Positions 1-11,378 of a DNA stretch of 64,000 nt are shown here, piece after piece (positions within the stretch are counted from its first letter, which is position 1; each line of letters opens with the position of its first letter). This stretch comes from Aureimonas sp. Leaf427 (GTDB taxonomy: Bacteria > Pseudomonadota > Alphaproteobacteria > Rhizobiales > Rhizobiaceae), in contig NZ_LMQW01000052.1 of the NCBI RefSeq assembly GCF_001425485.1, forward strand, positions 227,524-291,523, written 5' to 3'. The notes beneath the pieces are model-generated. The model had not been told where the DNA came from and searched no databases. It worked only from the letters and a program-made list of their open reading frames with translations. The position numbers and the translations under genes were made by a program.

Positions 1-1348
1 CCGAGATCGACCAGGAGTTCGGCGAGTTCGGCGTGTAGGTCTCGCCCTCCGGCAGCGGCTCCGTGCGGTCGGGATTGCCCGAATCCCAGGCCCAGACGAG
101 ATCGCCCGTATCGGCATCGTAGCCGCGGATCACGCCGGACTGCTCGGCCGTCGAGACATTGTCGAGAACGGTGCCGCCGACGATGAGTCGGTCGTTGGCG
201 ACGACGACCGGCGAGGTCGAGTAGTAGGCGCCGGGCTTCACGTTCGGCATCTGCGACCAGAGGTCGATCTGCCCGTCCCCGCCGCCGAAATTGCTGCAGA
301 CGCGGCCGGTGTCGGGATCGAGGGCGATGAGGCGGCCGTCGGCCGTCGGCATGTAGAGCTTGGCCGCACAGGTCGCGAGCGCGGCATTGGCGGCGGCGAC
401 GGGAAGGTTCGCGGGATCGCCCGTCGTCGCCGGGATCGCGGCGGCGGCGGGCGGCGGCGTGGCTGCGGCCGTGGCAGCGCTTGCGGCTTCGGCCGAACGG
501 TAGGAGAGGCCGCGGCAGGTGAGGTGCTGGAGGGCGAGCTCGCCCTTCACCTCGGGCTCGTAGCGCCAGATCTCGGCGCCGGTATCGGCATCGAGCGCGA
601 TGACGTTCTGATGCGGCGTGCAGAGGAAGAGGCGGTTCGCGATCTTCAGCGGCGTCACCTCGAAGGTCGTCTCGACCGGATCGCCCTCCTGCTTCACGTC
701 GCCGGTGTTGTACTGCCAGGCGACTTCGAGATTGGCGACATTGTCCGGGGTGATCTGCGAGAGCGGCGAGAAGCGGTCGCCGGCGCCCGTGCGGCCATAG
801 GCATGCCATTCGCCGGGGGGCACGTCGCCGGCGAAGGCGGCCTGACGATCGACCGTGTTTTCGGGGACCGTGCCCTCGATGCGATGGAGATCCGTGAACC
901 AGGAGACCACCGCGACGGCGGCGACGAGACCCAGCGACGTCGAGAGGAACAGGCCGCCGCCCTGAAAGGCGGTCGGGTGGGTGTGCCGGCCTTCCAGCAC
1001 GTCGGCGATGGAGCGCCGGCCGAGCGAGCGCGTAACGAAGGGGGTGAGGAGCAGGAGACCGATCAGGAAGATCACGTCGCCGCGCGCGGCGAGCGGCCAC
1101 CAGTCGAAGCCGACCTCCCAGAGCGCCCAGAGCAGCGTTCCGAGGACGAAGACCGCATAGACGACGAGGGCCGAGGGGCTGCCGGTGACGAGAAGGCCGG
1201 CGGTGGCAAGGAAGGCGACGGCCGCCACGATGTAGTAGAAGGAGCCTCCGAGGGCCGCGAGCCAGACGCCGCCGATGGCCGAGGCCACCCCGCAGACAAG
1301 GAGGAGAGCGACCGCGATCCAGAGGATCGGGCTTCGGCGTGTCGTCAT
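1..1348 (-). CDS. gcd: Membrane-bound PQQ-dependent glucose dehydrogenase, C-terminal part outside window
   Basis: This is a quinoprotein of the membrane-bound glucose dehydrogenase type, which oxidises glucose to gluconolactone in the periplasm and passes electrons to ubiquinone. I read it on the minus strand from ATG at 1348; 449 codons are present and the frame runs off the left edge, so roughly 40% of a typical 780-800 residue enzyme is missing. The first 130 or so residues form several hydrophobic segments (membrane anchor). The propeller domain then begins with [16 protein letters not shown] and continues with repeated quinoprotein motifs such as [15 protein letters not shown] and [17 protein letters not shown] linker near residue 285 is rich in Ala and Pro. 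AAGGGA lies upstream of the start. The gene is divergent from rho. The family call is firm; substrate specificity is inferred. Confidence 0.85.
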   Translation of the reverse strand, partial: MTTRRSPILWIAVALLLVCGVASAIGGVWLAALGGSFYYIVAAVAFLATAGLLVTGSPSALVVYAVFVLGTLLWALWEVGFDWWPLAARGDVIFLIGLLLLTPFVTRSLGRRSIADVLEGRHTHPTAFQGGGLFLSTSLGLVAAVAVVSWFTDLHRIEGTVPENTVDRQAAFAGDVPPGEWHAYGRTGAGDRFSPLSQITPDNVANLEVAWQYNTGDVKQEGDPVETTFEVTPLKIANRLFLCTPHQNVIALDADTGAEIWRYEPEVKGELALQHLTCRGLSYRSAEAASAATAAATPPPAAAAIPATTGDPANLPVAAANAALATCAAKLYMPTADGRLIALDPDTGRVCSNFGGGDGQIDLWSQMPNVKPGAYYSTSPVVVANDRLIVGGTVLDNVSTAEQSGVIRGYDADTGDLVWAWDSGNPDRTEPLPEGETYTPNSPNSWSIS

Positions 1349-1682
1349 GGAGGCGTCCCTTGAGCAAATGCCGCGATGCGGCGCGGTTCGGCAGGAACGA
1401 TCGGCGCCGCATTCCGTTGCGCCGCACTGCGGCAAAGCTCTGCGGCGACCGTCAAAGCCGCCGCCCCGCGCCGATCTCGCGTCTTGCGCGGAAGGGGCGG
1501 GAGAGCTATGGTCGAGTTCTTCCGCCTATCGATGCAGGGTCCCGACCGTTCCGACCCGCCCTTTGATGGCCGGCCCGCAGGGTCCGGTCCCTTGCATCCC
1601 TCCCCCCGCAGTTTCCCCTTTTTCTCAAGATCCCGCCTCTCGATCGTCTTCGCGGCCTGCGGGATGGAGCACCCGAACGAAA
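1349..1682. other. Intergenic region between gcd and rho
   Basis: These 334 bases separate two divergent genes and must hold both promoters. I see no conserved small ORF and no strong hairpin. The segment closest to rho is a long untranslated leader (about 170 nt if the promoter proposed at 1484-1512 is right), in keeping with the autoregulated leaders known for rho in other bacteria, although no specific element can be recognised here. Confidence 0.5.
1484..1512 (+). promoter_or_regulatory. Candidate sigma-70 promoter for rho
   Basis: TTGCGC (1484-1489) and TATGGT (1507-1512) are separated by exactly 17 bases. The match is only partial, so this is a candidate by spacing and position rather than a demonstrated promoter. 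Confidence 0.35.
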
Positions 1683-2948
<1,266 letters not shown>

Positions 2949-2976
2949 ACGAAGGCCGAAAGCCGGGAGACGCCGC

Positions 2977-3450
2977 ATGCCGCCATCCGTTCGACGTGTC
3001 GTGGAGGCGGCGGCCCGGAAGGGTGTCGTGGTCGAGATCGTCGAGACGGAGGGCTCCCGCAGCGCCGAGGACGCAGCCAGCGCCCTCGGCACGGTGGTCG
3101 GGCGGATCGTCAAGTCGCTGGTCTTCATGGGCAGGGAGAGCGCCCGGCCCGTCCTCCTTCTCGTCTCCGGCTCCAACCGGGTGGACGAGGCGGCGGTCGC
3201 CGTCGGCCTCGGCGAGCCGATCCGTCGGGCTACCGCCGAGGAGGTTCGCGAAGCGACGGGGTTTGCGATCGGCGGCGTCTCGCCCTTCGGCAGACCGGAG
3301 AACCTCCGCATCCTGATGGATGAGGATCTCTTCGCCCATCCGACCGTCTGGGCCGCGGCAGGCACGCCGCGCCATGTCTTCGAAATCGTTCCGCTTGCGC
3401 TGCGGAGCGCCGTCTCCGCTAGAGTTCTGCGAGTCGCATCAAAGACTTGA
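2977..3450 (+). CDS. YbaK/EbsC-family aminoacyl-tRNA deacylase
   Basis: The 157-residue product belongs to the YbaK/EbsC (ProX-like) family, which hydrolyses mischarged aminoacyl-tRNA in trans. Family features are the segment GTVVGRIVKSLVFMGRES with its conserved lysine, GFAIGGVSPFG, and the hydrophobic VLLLVSGSNRVD core. The ATG at 2977 lies 28 nt after the rho stop, so it probably shares the rho transcript, and it ends 52 nt before mnmE. Which tRNA or amino acid it edits cannot be told from sequence. Confidence 0.85.
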   Translation: MPPSVRRVVEAAARKGVVVEIVETEGSRSAEDAASALGTVVGRIVKSLVFMGRESARPVLLLVSGSNRVDEAAVAVGLGEPIRRATAEEVREATGFAIGGVSPFGRPENLRILMDEDLFAHPTVWAAAGTPRHVFEIVPLALRSAVSARVLRVASKT

Positions 3451-3502
3451 TCGGTTCGGCTTCGCAACGATCCTCAACTTTACATCGAGAAAGGCTCGAG
3501 TC

Positions 3503-4807
3503 GTGTCCGAAACGATCGTCGCCCTGTCGTCGGGCGCTTTGCCCTCGGGCGTCGCCGTGGTTCGGATCAGCGGGCCGGCGGCGAAGCTCGCCATCACCAC
3601 CCTTGCCGGCTCTCTCCCGCCCGCGCGCCGGGCCAGCTTGCGGACCCTTCGCTCGCATGATGGCGAGCCGATCGACAGGTGCCTCGTCATCCTCTTCGAC
3701 GGCCCCGCGACCGCGACGGGCGAAGACCTCGCCGAGTTTCATCTTCACGGCGGGCGCGCGGTCGTCTCGGCCTGTCTCGAAGCGCTGACGCGCCTTCCCG
3801 GCATTCGTCTGGCGGAGGCCGGCGAGTTCACGCGGCGTGCCTTCGAGAACGGGCGGATCGACCTGACGGAGGCCGAGGGGCTTGCCGAACTCCTGAGCGC
3901 CGAAACGGAGGCCCAACGCGGGCAATCCCTCGCGCAGAGCGGCGGTGCCCTGCGGCGGGTCTACGAAGACTGGATGCGGCGGCTGATCCAGGCTCGGGCG
4001 CATCTCGAAGCCTCGTTCGACTTTTCCGACGAAGGCGACGTCTCGGCCGACGTCGCCTCGTCCGTCCGCCCGATGATGTGCCAGCTGATCGAGGAGATGG
4101 ACGCCCATCTCGCCTCGGCGCGGCGCGGCGAAATCCTGCGCGACGGGTTCAAGGTCGTGATCGCGGGGCCGCCCAACGCGGGCAAGTCGAGCCTTCTCAA
4201 CGCTCTCGCCGAACGCGACGTCGCGATCGTTTCAGACCGCCCTGGCACAACGCGCGATCTCATCGAGGTCCGGCTCGATCTCGGCGGTCTCCCCGTCCGT
4301 ATCACCGACACCGCCGGGCTTCGGGAAACGGAGGACGAGATCGAGCGGCATGGGATCGCGAGGGCCGAACAGGCGATGGCCGAGGCAGACCTTGTCCTCC
4401 TGCTGGACGACGATCGTGCCCTGGACCTGACTCACGTGAAACAGGGCGTTCCAACGCTTCATCTTCGTGGCAAGGCCGATCTCGACCCGGCCCAAGCTGA
4501 TAACGGCCGTCTCGCGGTCTCTGCCAAGACCAGCACCGGGCTCGATCGCCTGATCCTCGCCATTACGGAGGCCGCCAGGGACGCGGCGGGTGATCCGTCG
4601 GCGGTCGTGCCGACGCGGGTCCGGCACCGCGAGATCGTCTCGGCCGCCCGGGCCATCCTCGCCGACGCGCTCCTCTCACGCGATGCCGAGGAGGTTCTGG
4701 CGGAGGATCTGAGGCGGGCGACGGATCGGTTGGGCATGCTGACCGGCCGCGTCGGCGTCGAGGATCTGCTGGACGTGATCTTCTCCGAGTTCTGCATCGG
4801 GAAATGA
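3503..4807 (+). CDS. mnmE: tRNA uridine-5-carboxymethylaminomethyl(34) synthesis GTPase MnmE
   Basis: MnmE works with MnmG to install the cmnm5 group on the wobble uridine of several tRNAs. The product has 434 residues. The N-terminal tetrahydrofolate-binding domain starts [22 protein letters not shown]. The inserted G domain carries [12 protein letters not shown] (about residue 222), DRPGTTRD and DTAGLRE. The C-terminal helical domain ends in FCIGK, the conserved Cys motif. I use the GTG at 3503 because similarity begins there and AAAGG sits just upstream. A parS-like palindrome (4428-4443) lies inside the gene and another follows its stop codon. Confidence 0.95.
   Translation: MSETIVALSSGALPSGVAVVRISGPAAKLAITTLAGSLPPARRASLRTLRSHDGEPIDRCLVILFDGPATATGEDLAEFHLHGGRAVVSACLEALTRLPGIRLAEAGEFTRRAFENGRIDLTEAEGLAELLSAETEAQRGQSLAQSGGALRRVYEDWMRRLIQARAHLEASFDFSDEGDVSADVASSVRPMMCQLIEEMDAHLASARRGEILRDGFKVVIAGPPNAGKSSLLNALAERDVAIVSDRPGTTRDLIEVRLDLGGLPVRITDTAGLRETEDEIERHGIARAEQAMAEADLVLLLDDDRALDLTHVKQGVPTLHLRGKADLDPAQADNGRLAVSAKTSTGLDRLILAITEAARDAAGDPSAVVPTRVRHREIVSAARAILADALLSRDAEEVLAEDLRRATDRLGMLTGRVGVEDLLDVIFSEFCIGK
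4428..4443. promoter_or_regulatory. parS-like site inside mnmE
   Basis: TGACTCACGTGAAACA matches the chromosomal parS consensus TGTTTCACGTGAAACA at 14 of 16 positions, with the central CACGTG and the whole right half intact. It lies 3 kb upstream of parA, where parS sites cluster in many bacteria. ParB binding is inferred. Confidence 0.5.
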
Positions 4808-4820
4808 TTCCCGTGAAACA
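4805..4820. promoter_or_regulatory. Degenerate parS-like site after mnmE
   Basis: TGATTCCCGTGAAACA matches the parS consensus at 14 of 16 positions, but one mismatch falls in the central CACGTG. It begins in the mnmE stop codon and runs into the mnmE-mnmG spacer. The broken core makes binding less likely than at the other sites. Confidence 0.3.
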
Positions 4821-4862
4821 GTCGGATTGACAGGGGCCGCCGACAGCGGCTTAACCCTTTCC

Positions 4863-6740
4863 ATGACCCAATTCCCCACCCGCTTCGACGTCGTCGTCAT
4901 CGGCGGCGGACATGCCGGCTGCGAAGCTGCCGCGGCTTCCGCGCGCGCCGGCGCCGCGACCGCGCTCGTGACCCATCGCTTTTCCACGATCGGCGCGATG
5001 AGCTGCAATCCCGCCATCGGCGGGATCGGCAAGGGCCATCTCGTGCGCGAGATCGATGCGCTGGGCGGATTGATGGGCGAGGTCGCGGATGCCGCCGGCA
5101 TCCAGTTTCGGGTTCTGAACCGCAGCAAGGGCCCGGCCGTGCGCGGGCCTCGAACCCAGGCCGACCGCAAGCTCTACGCCGCCGCGATGCAGACCGCGAT
5201 CCGCGCTCAGGCGGGGTTGCAGGTGATCGAAGGCGACGTGTTCGATCTGGAGATCGATGGCGGCGGGGCCGTGTCCGGCGTCGTCTTCTCGGACGGACGG
5301 CGCATCGGTTGCGGCGCGGTCGTCCTGACCAGCGGCACCTTCCTCTCCGGCCTCATCCATATCGGCACGACGAAGATCCCCGCCGGGCGCATGGGCGAGG
5401 ACCCGTCTGTCGGTCTCTCCGGCACGCTTCGCCGGCTCGGCCTGCGCCTCGGACGCCTGAAGACCGGCACGCCGGCGCGGCTGGACGGTCGGACGATCGA
5501 CTGGTCGGGCCTCGACCGGCAGGCGGCCGATGCGGAGCCCGTTCCTTTCTCCTATCTGACCGAGCGGATCACCAATCCCCAGATCGAATGCGGCATCACG
5601 CGCACAGTGCCGGAGACGCATCGCATCATCCGCGACAATCTCGGCCGGTCGGCGCTCTATTCCGGCGAGATCGAAGGTGTCGGGCCGCGCTATTGTCCCT
5701 CGATCGAAGATAAGATCGTCAAGTTCGGCGAGCGCGACGGGCACCAGATCTTCCTGGAACCGGAAGGTCTGGACGATCCGACGATCTATCCGAACGGCCT
5801 GTCCACCTCCCTCCCCGAGGATGTGCAGACCCTCTTCCTGCGCTCGATCCCCGGTCTTGAGCATGTCGAGATCCTGAAGCCCGGCTATGCGATCGAATAC
5901 GACCATGTCGATCCCCGCGAGCTTCATTCGACGCTGGAGACTCGGCTCGCGCGCGGGCTGTTCCTGGCCGGCCAGATCAACGGCACGACGGGCTACGAAG
6001 AAGCTGCCGCGCAGGGGCTCTGGGCGGGCATGAATGCGGCGCGGAGATCGGGTGGATTCGAAACCGTAACGATCGGACGCGGCGACGCCTATATCGGCGT
6101 GATGCTCGACGATCTGACGCGGACCGGCGTGACCGAGCCCTATCGCATGTTCACCTCGCGCGCCGAGTTTCGCCTGACGCTTCGGGCCGACAATGCCGAC
6201 CGCCGCCTGACGCCCATCGGCCTCGACCTCGGTCTGATCGACGAGCGGCGCCGCAGGGTGTTCGAAGCGTCGGAGCAGGCGATGGCATTGGCCCGCACGT
6301 TGCTGGAAACCTCCAGCGTGACCTCGACGGAGGCCAGCCGCGCCGGGCTTTCCGTCAACCAGGACGGGCGTCCGCGCACGGCGTGGCAGCTGCTCTCGCA
6401 GCCGGATATCTCGCTGGATCGGCTCTCGGCGGTCTGGCCCGAGATCGCCTCCATTCCGGCCTCGATTCGGGAACGGATCGAAATCGAAGCGGGCTACGAC
6501 GTCTATCTCGAACGCCAGAACCGCGATCTCGCACGGTTGCGGCGGAGCGAGAACCTCGCCATTCCCACAAGCTTCGACTTCAGTGTCCTGAAGGGGCTCT
6601 CGAACGAGCTTCGGCAGAAGCTCTTGGAGCGGCGACCTTCGACGCTGGCGGAAGCCGAGCGCATCGATGGGATGACGCCCTCGGCGCTCGCTTTGATCCT
6701 CGTCTCGTTGCGCAAGGTGGAAACCCAGAATGCCGCTTGA
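4863..6740 (+). CDS. mnmG: tRNA uridine-5-carboxymethylaminomethyl(34) synthesis enzyme MnmG (GidA)
   Basis: This is the FAD-dependent partner of MnmE in tRNA wobble-uridine modification. The 625-residue product opens with the dinucleotide-binding motif [14 protein letters not shown] and has the family segments [30 protein letters not shown] and [17 protein letters not shown]. The ATG at 4863 puts the FAD motif at the usual distance from the N terminus; an in-frame TTG at 4827 would add 12 residues. Neither start has a strong ribosome site, so coupling to upstream translation is possible. The 3' end overlaps rsmG by 11 nt. Confidence 0.95.
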   Translation: MTQFPTRFDVVVIGGGHAGCEAAAASARAGAATALVTHRFSTIGAMSCNPAIGGIGKGHLVREIDALGGLMGEVADAAGIQFRVLNRSKGPAVRGPRTQADRKLYAAAMQTAIRAQAGLQVIEGDVFDLEIDGGGAVSGVVFSDGRRIGCGAVVLTSGTFLSGLIHIGTTKIPAGRMGEDPSVGLSGTLRRLGLRLGRLKTGTPARLDGRTIDWSGLDRQAADAEPVPFSYLTERITNPQIECGITRTVPETHRIIRDNLGRSALYSGEIEGVGPRYCPSIEDKIVKFGERDGHQIFLEPEGLDDPTIYPNGLSTSLPEDVQTLFLRSIPGLEHVEILKPGYAIEYDHVDPRELHSTLETRLARGLFLAGQINGTTGYEEAAAQGLWAGMNAARRSGGFETVTIGRGDAYIGVMLDDLTRTGVTEPYRMFTSRAEFRLTLRADNADRRLTPIGLDLGLIDERRRRVFEASEQAMALARTLLETSSVTSTEASRAGLSVNQDGRPRTAWQLLSQPDISLDRLSAVWPEIASIPASIRERIEIEAGYDVYLERQNRDLARLRRSENLAIPTSFDFSVLKGLSNELRQKLLERRPSTLAEAERIDGMTPSALALILVSLRKVETQNAA

Positions 6741-7386
6741 GACCGATGGTGGACGAGCGGCCGTCCAGGGACGATCCGATGTTTCACGTGAAACGCTGGA
6801 GCGGCTCGATCGCTATGTGGACCTTCTGACGAACTGGCAGGCGAAGACGAATCTTGTCGCGCCGTCCACCCTCCCCTTCATCTGGACACGCCATATCGCC
6901 GACTCGCTTCAATTCGCGTCGTTGGCGCCGAAGGCCCAGCGCTGGGTGGATATCGGTTCGGGCGGCGGCTTTCCGGGTCTCGTGACCGCGATCCTTCTGA
7001 AGAACCGGGACAGTGCGGAGGTGCATCTCGTCGAGAGCACGGAGAAGAAAGCGGCCTTTCTGCGCCTCGTTATCCGCGAACTCGGCCTGCCCGCAAAGGT
7101 GCACGCGATGCGGATCGAGTCGGCCGGTGCCGTTCTCGGCCGAGCGGAGGCCGTCAGCGCGCGGGCTCTGGCGAGCCTCGACACGCTGTTCGGCATGGTC
7201 GCCGGCCGTGTCGGGCAGGATATCCCCTGCTACTTTGCCAAAGGCAGAGGTCACGACGAGGAAATCGCGGAAGCGTCTGCCCATTGGGGATTCACCATGG
7301 TAAAGCATGGTTCAACGGTCGAGACTGACTCCGTGATCCTCGAAGTGCGGGACATCGCTCCCCTTCCGGCATCGTCTCGCCCCTGA
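6730..7386 (+). CDS. rsmG: 16S rRNA (guanine-527-N7)-methyltransferase RsmG (GidB)
   Basis: RsmG methylates G527 of 16S rRNA with S-adenosylmethionine. The 218-residue product contains the SAM-binding motif [12 protein letters not shown] and family motifs [17 protein letters not shown] and [11 protein letters not shown]. The start ATG at 6730 overlaps the end of mnmG, which indicates translational coupling. The N-terminal codons for D-V-S-R-E-T are formed by the best parS site in the cluster (6780-6795), a recurring arrangement in alphaproteobacterial gidB genes. parA follows after 64 nt. Confidence 0.95.
   Translation: MPLETDGGRAAVQGRSDVSRETLERLDRYVDLLTNWQAKTNLVAPSTLPFIWTRHIADSLQFASLAPKAQRWVDIGSGGGFPGLVTAILLKNRDSAEVHLVESTEKKAAFLRLVIRELGLPAKVHAMRIESAGAVLGRAEAVSARALASLDTLFGMVAGRVGQDIPCYFAKGRGHDEEIAEASAHWGFTMVKHGSTVETDSVILEVRDIAPLPASSRP
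6780..6795. promoter_or_regulatory. parS centromere site in rsmG
   Basis: TGTTTCACGTGAAACG matches the parS consensus at 15 of 16 positions and sits about 670 bp before parA. It is the closest strong match to parAB and is probably the main ParB nucleation site in this window. Confidence 0.85.
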
Positions 7387-7450
7387 ACTGCTCGTTTCGG
7401 CGACAGAACGAGCCCGTCCTCGAGCCTTCTTGTGGAGGAGATCTTACGCG

Positions 7451-8263
7451 ATGGATGCAGGACCGATGCGTCGCATGCGGGTGATCACCCTTGCCAACCA
7501 AAAGGGTGGCGTCGGCAAGACGACCACCGCGATCAATCTCGCGACGGCGCTCGCCGCCGTCGGCCGCAAGACGCTGCTGATCGACCTCGATCCCCAGGGC
7601 AATGCCTCCACGGGCCTCGGCATCGACCGCGACGACCGCGAAATCTCGTCCTACGACGTGCTGATGGAAAAGGCCTCGATCAGCGAAGGCGCCATGGCGA
7701 CGGCGGTGCCGAACCTCTTCCTCATTCCCTCGACGCTCGATCTCCTCGGTCTCGAAGCGGAAATCTCGGGCGCGGCGGGACGCGCCTATCGGTTGCGCGA
7801 CGCGCTGCACTTCCATTCGGTCGAGGACCCGCAGTTCGACTTCGTGCTGATCGACTGCCCGCCCTCGTTGAACCTTCTGACCGTCAACGCGATGGCGGCG
7901 GCCGACTCGATCCTCGTGCCGCTGCAATGCGAGTTCTTCGCGCTGGAAGGTCTAAGTCAGCTGCTCCAGACGGTGGAGCAGGTGCGCGACACGCTGAACC
8001 CGGCGCTCGACCTTCACGGCATCGTTCTCACCATGTTCGACGGGCGCAACAATCTGGCGAGCCAAGTGGTGCGTGACGTGCGCTCCTATATGGGCGACCA
8101 TGTCTACGACACGATCATCCCGCGCAACGTGCGCGTGTCGGAAGCGCCGAGCTTCGGAAAGCCGGCGATCCTCTACGATATGAAATGCTCGGGCAGCCAA
8201 GCCTATATCCGCCTCGCTTCCGAGGTCATCCAGCGCGAACGCCGGCTGACCGAGGCCGCATGA
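7451..8263 (+). CDS. parA: Chromosome-partitioning ATPase ParA
   Basis: ParA is the Walker-type ATPase that moves ParB-parS complexes during chromosome segregation. The 270-residue product carries the deviant Walker A NQKGGVGKTTT (signature lysines at about 18 and 23), LIDLDPQGNASTGLG and VLIDCPPSLNLLT, all typical of chromosomal Soj/ParA proteins without a long N-terminal DNA-binding domain. GGAGGAG at 7434-7440 lies ten bases before the ATG at 7451 and decides the start. The stop codon overlaps a possible parB start (ATGA), so the two are co-transcribed. Confidence 0.96.
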   Translation: MDAGPMRRMRVITLANQKGGVGKTTTAINLATALAAVGRKTLLIDLDPQGNASTGLGIDRDDREISSYDVLMEKASISEGAMATAVPNLFLIPSTLDLLGLEAEISGAAGRAYRLRDALHFHSVEDPQFDFVLIDCPPSLNLLTVNAMAAADSILVPLQCEFFALEGLSQLLQTVEQVRDTLNPALDLHGIVLTMFDGRNNLASQVVRDVRSYMGDHVYDTIIPRNVRVSEAPSFGKPAILYDMKCSGSQAYIRLASEVIQRERRLTEAA

Positions 8264-8283
8264 CGAAGAGGGATCTCCAGCCC

Positions 8284-9282
8284 ATGAGCGACGACGCGCG
8301 CAACGACGACAAGTCCCGCCAGCGGCTCGGCCGCGGCCTCGCCTCGCTGATCGGCAGCGGCGGCATCGGCGGACCCGTGCGCGCCATGGGAGCCGGCGGT
8401 GGATTCGGCGCCGAAATGAACGCGGGTCAGAAGGTCGCGATCGCCCGCCTCTCGCCCAATCCGCGCAATCCCCGGCGCAACTTCGACGAGTCCGAACTCG
8501 GCGACCTGACGGCCTCGATCAAGACGCATGGCGTCGTGCAGCCGATCCTGGTGCGGCCGAAGCCGGGCGTCCCCGGCTCGTTCGAGATCGTCGCGGGCGA
8601 ACGCCGCTTCCGCGCCGCGCAGAAGGCGGGGCTCTCCGAGATCCCGGTCGTCTCGCGCGACATCACGGACCGCGAATCGCTTGAGATCGCGATCATCGAA
8701 AACGTTCAGCGGGCGGACCTGAACGCGCTCGAAGAGGCCAAGGCCTACGAGATGCTGATTGAGGAGCACGGCTATACGCAGGCCGATCTCGCCGACGTGC
8801 TCGGCAAGAGCCGCAGCCATGTCGCGAACACGCTGCGCCTCCTGAAGCTGCCGGAAGCCGTTCGCGACATGCTCTCGCGCGGCGACATTTCCCCCGGCCA
8901 TGCCCGTACCGCCGTTTCCGCCGATGATCCCGAAGGCTTCGCCCGCCGCATCGTGGAGGGCGGGCTCAGCGTGCGTCAGGCGGAGGAACTGGCGCGCGGG
9001 CCGGCCGCCACGACCGAGCCGACGCCGCGGCGCGTGCGCGGTGCCCGCGCGGCGCCTCCGACGAGTGCCCCCTCCCCGGCAAAGCCGAAAGATTCGGACA
9101 CGCAGGCGCTGGAGCGGCTCCTCAGCGATGCGCTCGGCATGCGTGTGGAAATCCGCCTGCCCGGCGAGGGCGGCGATCTGCGCATCGACTACGGGACGCT
9201 GGAGCAGCTGGACGAGATCTGCCGCCTGCTTCAGGCCCGGCAGGCCGGGTCCGTCTCGGAGCCGAAGATCCGCAGTCTCTGA
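8284..9282 (+). CDS. parB: Chromosome-partitioning protein ParB (CTPase clamp)
   Basis: ParB binds parS and, using CTP, loads and slides along DNA to form the partition complex. The 332-residue product begins with a ParA-stimulating tail ([11 protein letters not shown]) followed by the segment [14 protein letters not shown]. The CTP-binding arginine motif GERRFRAAQ lies near residues 105-113, followed by the parS-reading helix-turn-helix ([25 protein letters not shown], shown here only in part as [12 protein letters not shown]), a Pro/Ala linker and a C-terminal dimerisation domain. I choose ATG 8284 because GAGGGA lies 11 bases upstream; ATG 8260, overlapping the parA stop, would add eight residues. 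A strong terminator follows. Confidence 0.95.
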   Translation: MSDDARNDDKSRQRLGRGLASLIGSGGIGGPVRAMGAGGGFGAEMNAGQKVAIARLSPNPRNPRRNFDESELGDLTASIKTHGVVQPILVRPKPGVPGSFEIVAGERRFRAAQKAGLSEIPVVSRDITDRESLEIAIIENVQRADLNALEEAKAYEMLIEEHGYTQADLADVLGKSRSHVANTLRLLKLPEAVRDMLSRGDISPGHARTAVSADDPEGFARRIVEGGLSVRQAEELARGPAATTEPTPRRVRGARAAPPTSAPSPAKPKDSDTQALERLLSDALGMRVEIRLPGEGGDLRIDYGTLEQLDEICRLLQARQAGSVSEPKIRSL

Positions 9283-9329
9283 TCCGGCGGAGCCTTCCGC
9301 TCCGCCGACCTTTGCTTCCGATCGAAAGA

Positions 9330-9368
9330 GGCCGGCACCTTGAACCAGGTGCCGGCCTTTTCTCGTTT
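9330..9368. terminator. Intrinsic terminator between parB and purH
   Basis: GGCCGGCACCT (9330-9340) and AGGTGCCGGCC (9347-9357) form an 11-bp perfect stem with a 6-nt loop, followed by TTTTCTCGTTT on the plus strand. It ends the mnmE-parB transcript and may also act weakly on the converging purH transcript. Confidence 0.85.
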
Positions 9369-11032
9369 CAGTGGCGGAAGTGGCGCATGCCGGTGAAGAC
9401 CATGGCGAGGTCGTGGGCGTCGGCGGCGGCGATGACCTCGTCGTCGCGCATGGAGCCGCCGGGCTGGATGACGGCGGTAGCGCCCGCCTCGACGGCGGAG
9501 AGAAGACCGTCGGCGAAGGGGAAGAAGGCGTCGGAGGCGACGACCGAGCCGTGGGTCTTCGGCTTGAGATGGCCGGCGGCGCGCTGGCCGGTCGCCTGTT
9601 CGAGGCCGACCGATTCGACCAGAAGCGACAAGGCGGCGTCCTCGGCCTTGCGGGCGGCGATGCGGGCGGAATCGACGCGGCTCATCTGGCCGGCGCCGAT
9701 GCCGACCGTCGCCAGATCCTTGGCATAGACGATGGCATTGGACTTCACATGCTTGGCGACGCGGAAGGCGAAGCGCAGATCCGCCATTTCGGCCGCGCTC
9801 GGGGCGCGCTTGGTGACGACGCGAAGGTCGAGGTCGTCGACGACGCCGTTGTCGCGAGACTGGACGAGAAGCCCGCCGGCCAGCGACTTCACCATCAGAC
9901 CCACCGAGCGCGGGTCCGGCAAAGCGCCGGTGAGAAGAAGGCGGAGGTTCTTCTTGGCCGCGACGATCGCGATGGCCTCGGCATCGGCGTCGGGCGCGAC
10001 GATGACCTCGGTGAAGATTTCGGTGATGGCGCGGGCGGCGTCCGCGTCGAGCGTGCGGTTGAGCGCGACGATGCCGCCGAAGGCGGAGACGGGATCGCAG
10101 GCGAGCGCGGCCTGATAAGCGTCGAGGAGATTGGCGCCCTCCGCGACGCCGCAGGGGTTGGCATGCTTGATGATGGCGACCGCCGCCGTGCGGGCCGCGT
10201 CGAACTCGGCGACCAGCTCGAAGGCGGCATCCGTGTCGTTGAGGTTGTTGTAGGAGAGCGCCTTGCCCTGGACCTGCCGCGCGGTGGCGACGCCGGGGCG
10301 CGGATCGCCGGTCGTGTAGAAGCTGGCGGACTGGTGCGGGTTCTCGCCGTAGCGCAGCGTCTCGGCGAGCCGGCCGCCGAAGCTTGCATGGCGCGCGGGG
10401 CCGTCGGAAACCTCGCCGCCGAGCCAGGATGCGATGGCGCCGTCGTAGGACGCCGTTCGGGCGAAGGCGCGGGCGGCGAGACGGCGGCGCAGCTCCAGGG
10501 TCGTCTCCCCTCCCCCGCTCTCGATGGCCGACAGAATCTCGGCATAGTCGGCCGGGTCGGTCGCGACCGTCAGATAGGCATGGTTCTTGGACGCGGCGCG
10601 GATCATGGCGGGGCCGCCGATATCGACATTCTCGATCGCGGAGGCGAAGTCGGCGCCGGAGCGGACGGTCTCCTCGAACGGATAGAGATTGACGACGAGA
10701 AGATCGATCGGCGCGATCTCGTGCGCTGCCATCGCCTCTGCATGGGCGGGATCGGCGCGCACGGCGAGAAGGCCGCCATGGACGCCGGGATGCAGCGTCT
10801 TCACGCGCCCGTCCATGATCTCGGGAAAGCCGGTCAGCTCGGAGACGTCGCGCACCGTGAGCCCGGCCTCGGCCAGGGCCTTGCGCGTGCCGCCCGTCGA
10901 GACGAGCTCGACGCCGAGGCCGGCGAGCGCGCGGGCGAAGTCGAGAAGACCGGTCTTGTCGGAGACGGAGAGAAGCGCGCGCGAAATGCGCACGCGGTCG
11001 GGCGCGGGGTGAAGGTTGGCGGCAACGGCCAT
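9368..11032 (-). CDS. purH: Bifunctional AICAR transformylase / IMP cyclohydrolase
   Basis: PurH catalyses the last two steps of de novo IMP synthesis: formylation of AICAR and ring closure. The 554-residue product has the N-terminal cyclohydrolase domain ([27 protein letters not shown]) and the C-terminal transformylase domain with NPCGVAEG, and ends with the conserved FTGMRHFRH. The ATG at 11032 is chosen because similarity starts soon after it and the upstream extension is low-complexity. It is the last gene of a minus-strand run that includes the small lipoprotein and heparinase-family genes, a familiar rhizobial neighbourhood. Confidence 0.96.
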   Translation of the reverse strand: MAVAANLHPAPDRVRISRALLSVSDKTGLLDFARALAGLGVELVSTGGTRKALAEAGLTVRDVSELTGFPEIMDGRVKTLHPGVHGGLLAVRADPAHAEAMAAHEIAPIDLLVVNLYPFEETVRSGADFASAIENVDIGGPAMIRAASKNHAYLTVATDPADYAEILSAIESGGGETTLELRRRLAARAFARTASYDGAIASWLGGEVSDGPARHASFGGRLAETLRYGENPHQSASFYTTGDPRPGVATARQVQGKALSYNNLNDTDAAFELVAEFDAARTAAVAIIKHANPCGVAEGANLLDAYQAALACDPVSAFGGIVALNRTLDADAARAITEIFTEVIVAPDADAEAIAIVAAKKNLRLLLTGALPDPRSVGLMVKSLAGGLLVQSRDNGVVDDLDLRVVTKRAPSAAEMADLRFAFRVAKHVKSNAIVYAKDLATVGIGAGQMSRVDSARIAARKAEDAALSLLVESVGLEQATGQRAAGHLKPKTHGSVVASDAFFPFADGLLSAVEAGATAVIQPGGSMRDDEVIAAADAHDLAMVFTGMRHFRH

Positions 11033-11155
11033 GGCTCGGCTCCTGGAGCGATTGGGGTCGTCCGGGCCGGGATCGTTCGGCGCGGGCTCATGCCCGTCCC
11101 ATAAAGGCCCCGGCGCCCGCGCACAACGCATGGCGGGGATCGGGCGCCTTTCGAA

Positions 11156-11326
11156 TCAGGGCGCCCGGGCGGGCTCCGCCTTCTGTGTCGGCGCCGGCTT
11201 GCGAAAGGCCTCGCTCTTCTTCGCCAGATCGTCCGTCGTGTTGGGCAGGATGGCAACGGCCCTCGTCATGCCGCCGCATCCGGCGAGAGCGAGAAGCGCC
11301 GCCAAGGCGAGGAGCGTCGGTTTCAT
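11156..11326 (-). CDS. Small lipoprotein of unknown function
   Basis: I do not recognise a named family. The 56-residue product starts MKPTLLALAALLALAGC, a compact lipoprotein signal with lipobox LAGC, so the mature chain would be only about 40 residues anchored by Cys17. The rest is hydrophilic with a Lys/Pro/Ala-rich tail. GGAG lies about ten bases upstream of the ATG. It sits 123 nt before purH and downstream of the heparinase-family gene in the same direction. The lipobox plus ribosome site make it a credible gene although it is very short. Confidence 0.7.
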   Translation of the reverse strand: MKPTLLALAALLALAGCGGMTRAVAILPNTTDDLAKKSEAFRKPAPTQKAEPARAP

Positions 11327-11378
11327 CGGCGGGTCTCCGGGTCGTGCGGGCCAGGGCTTCGCGCCCGACGCAGGACCC

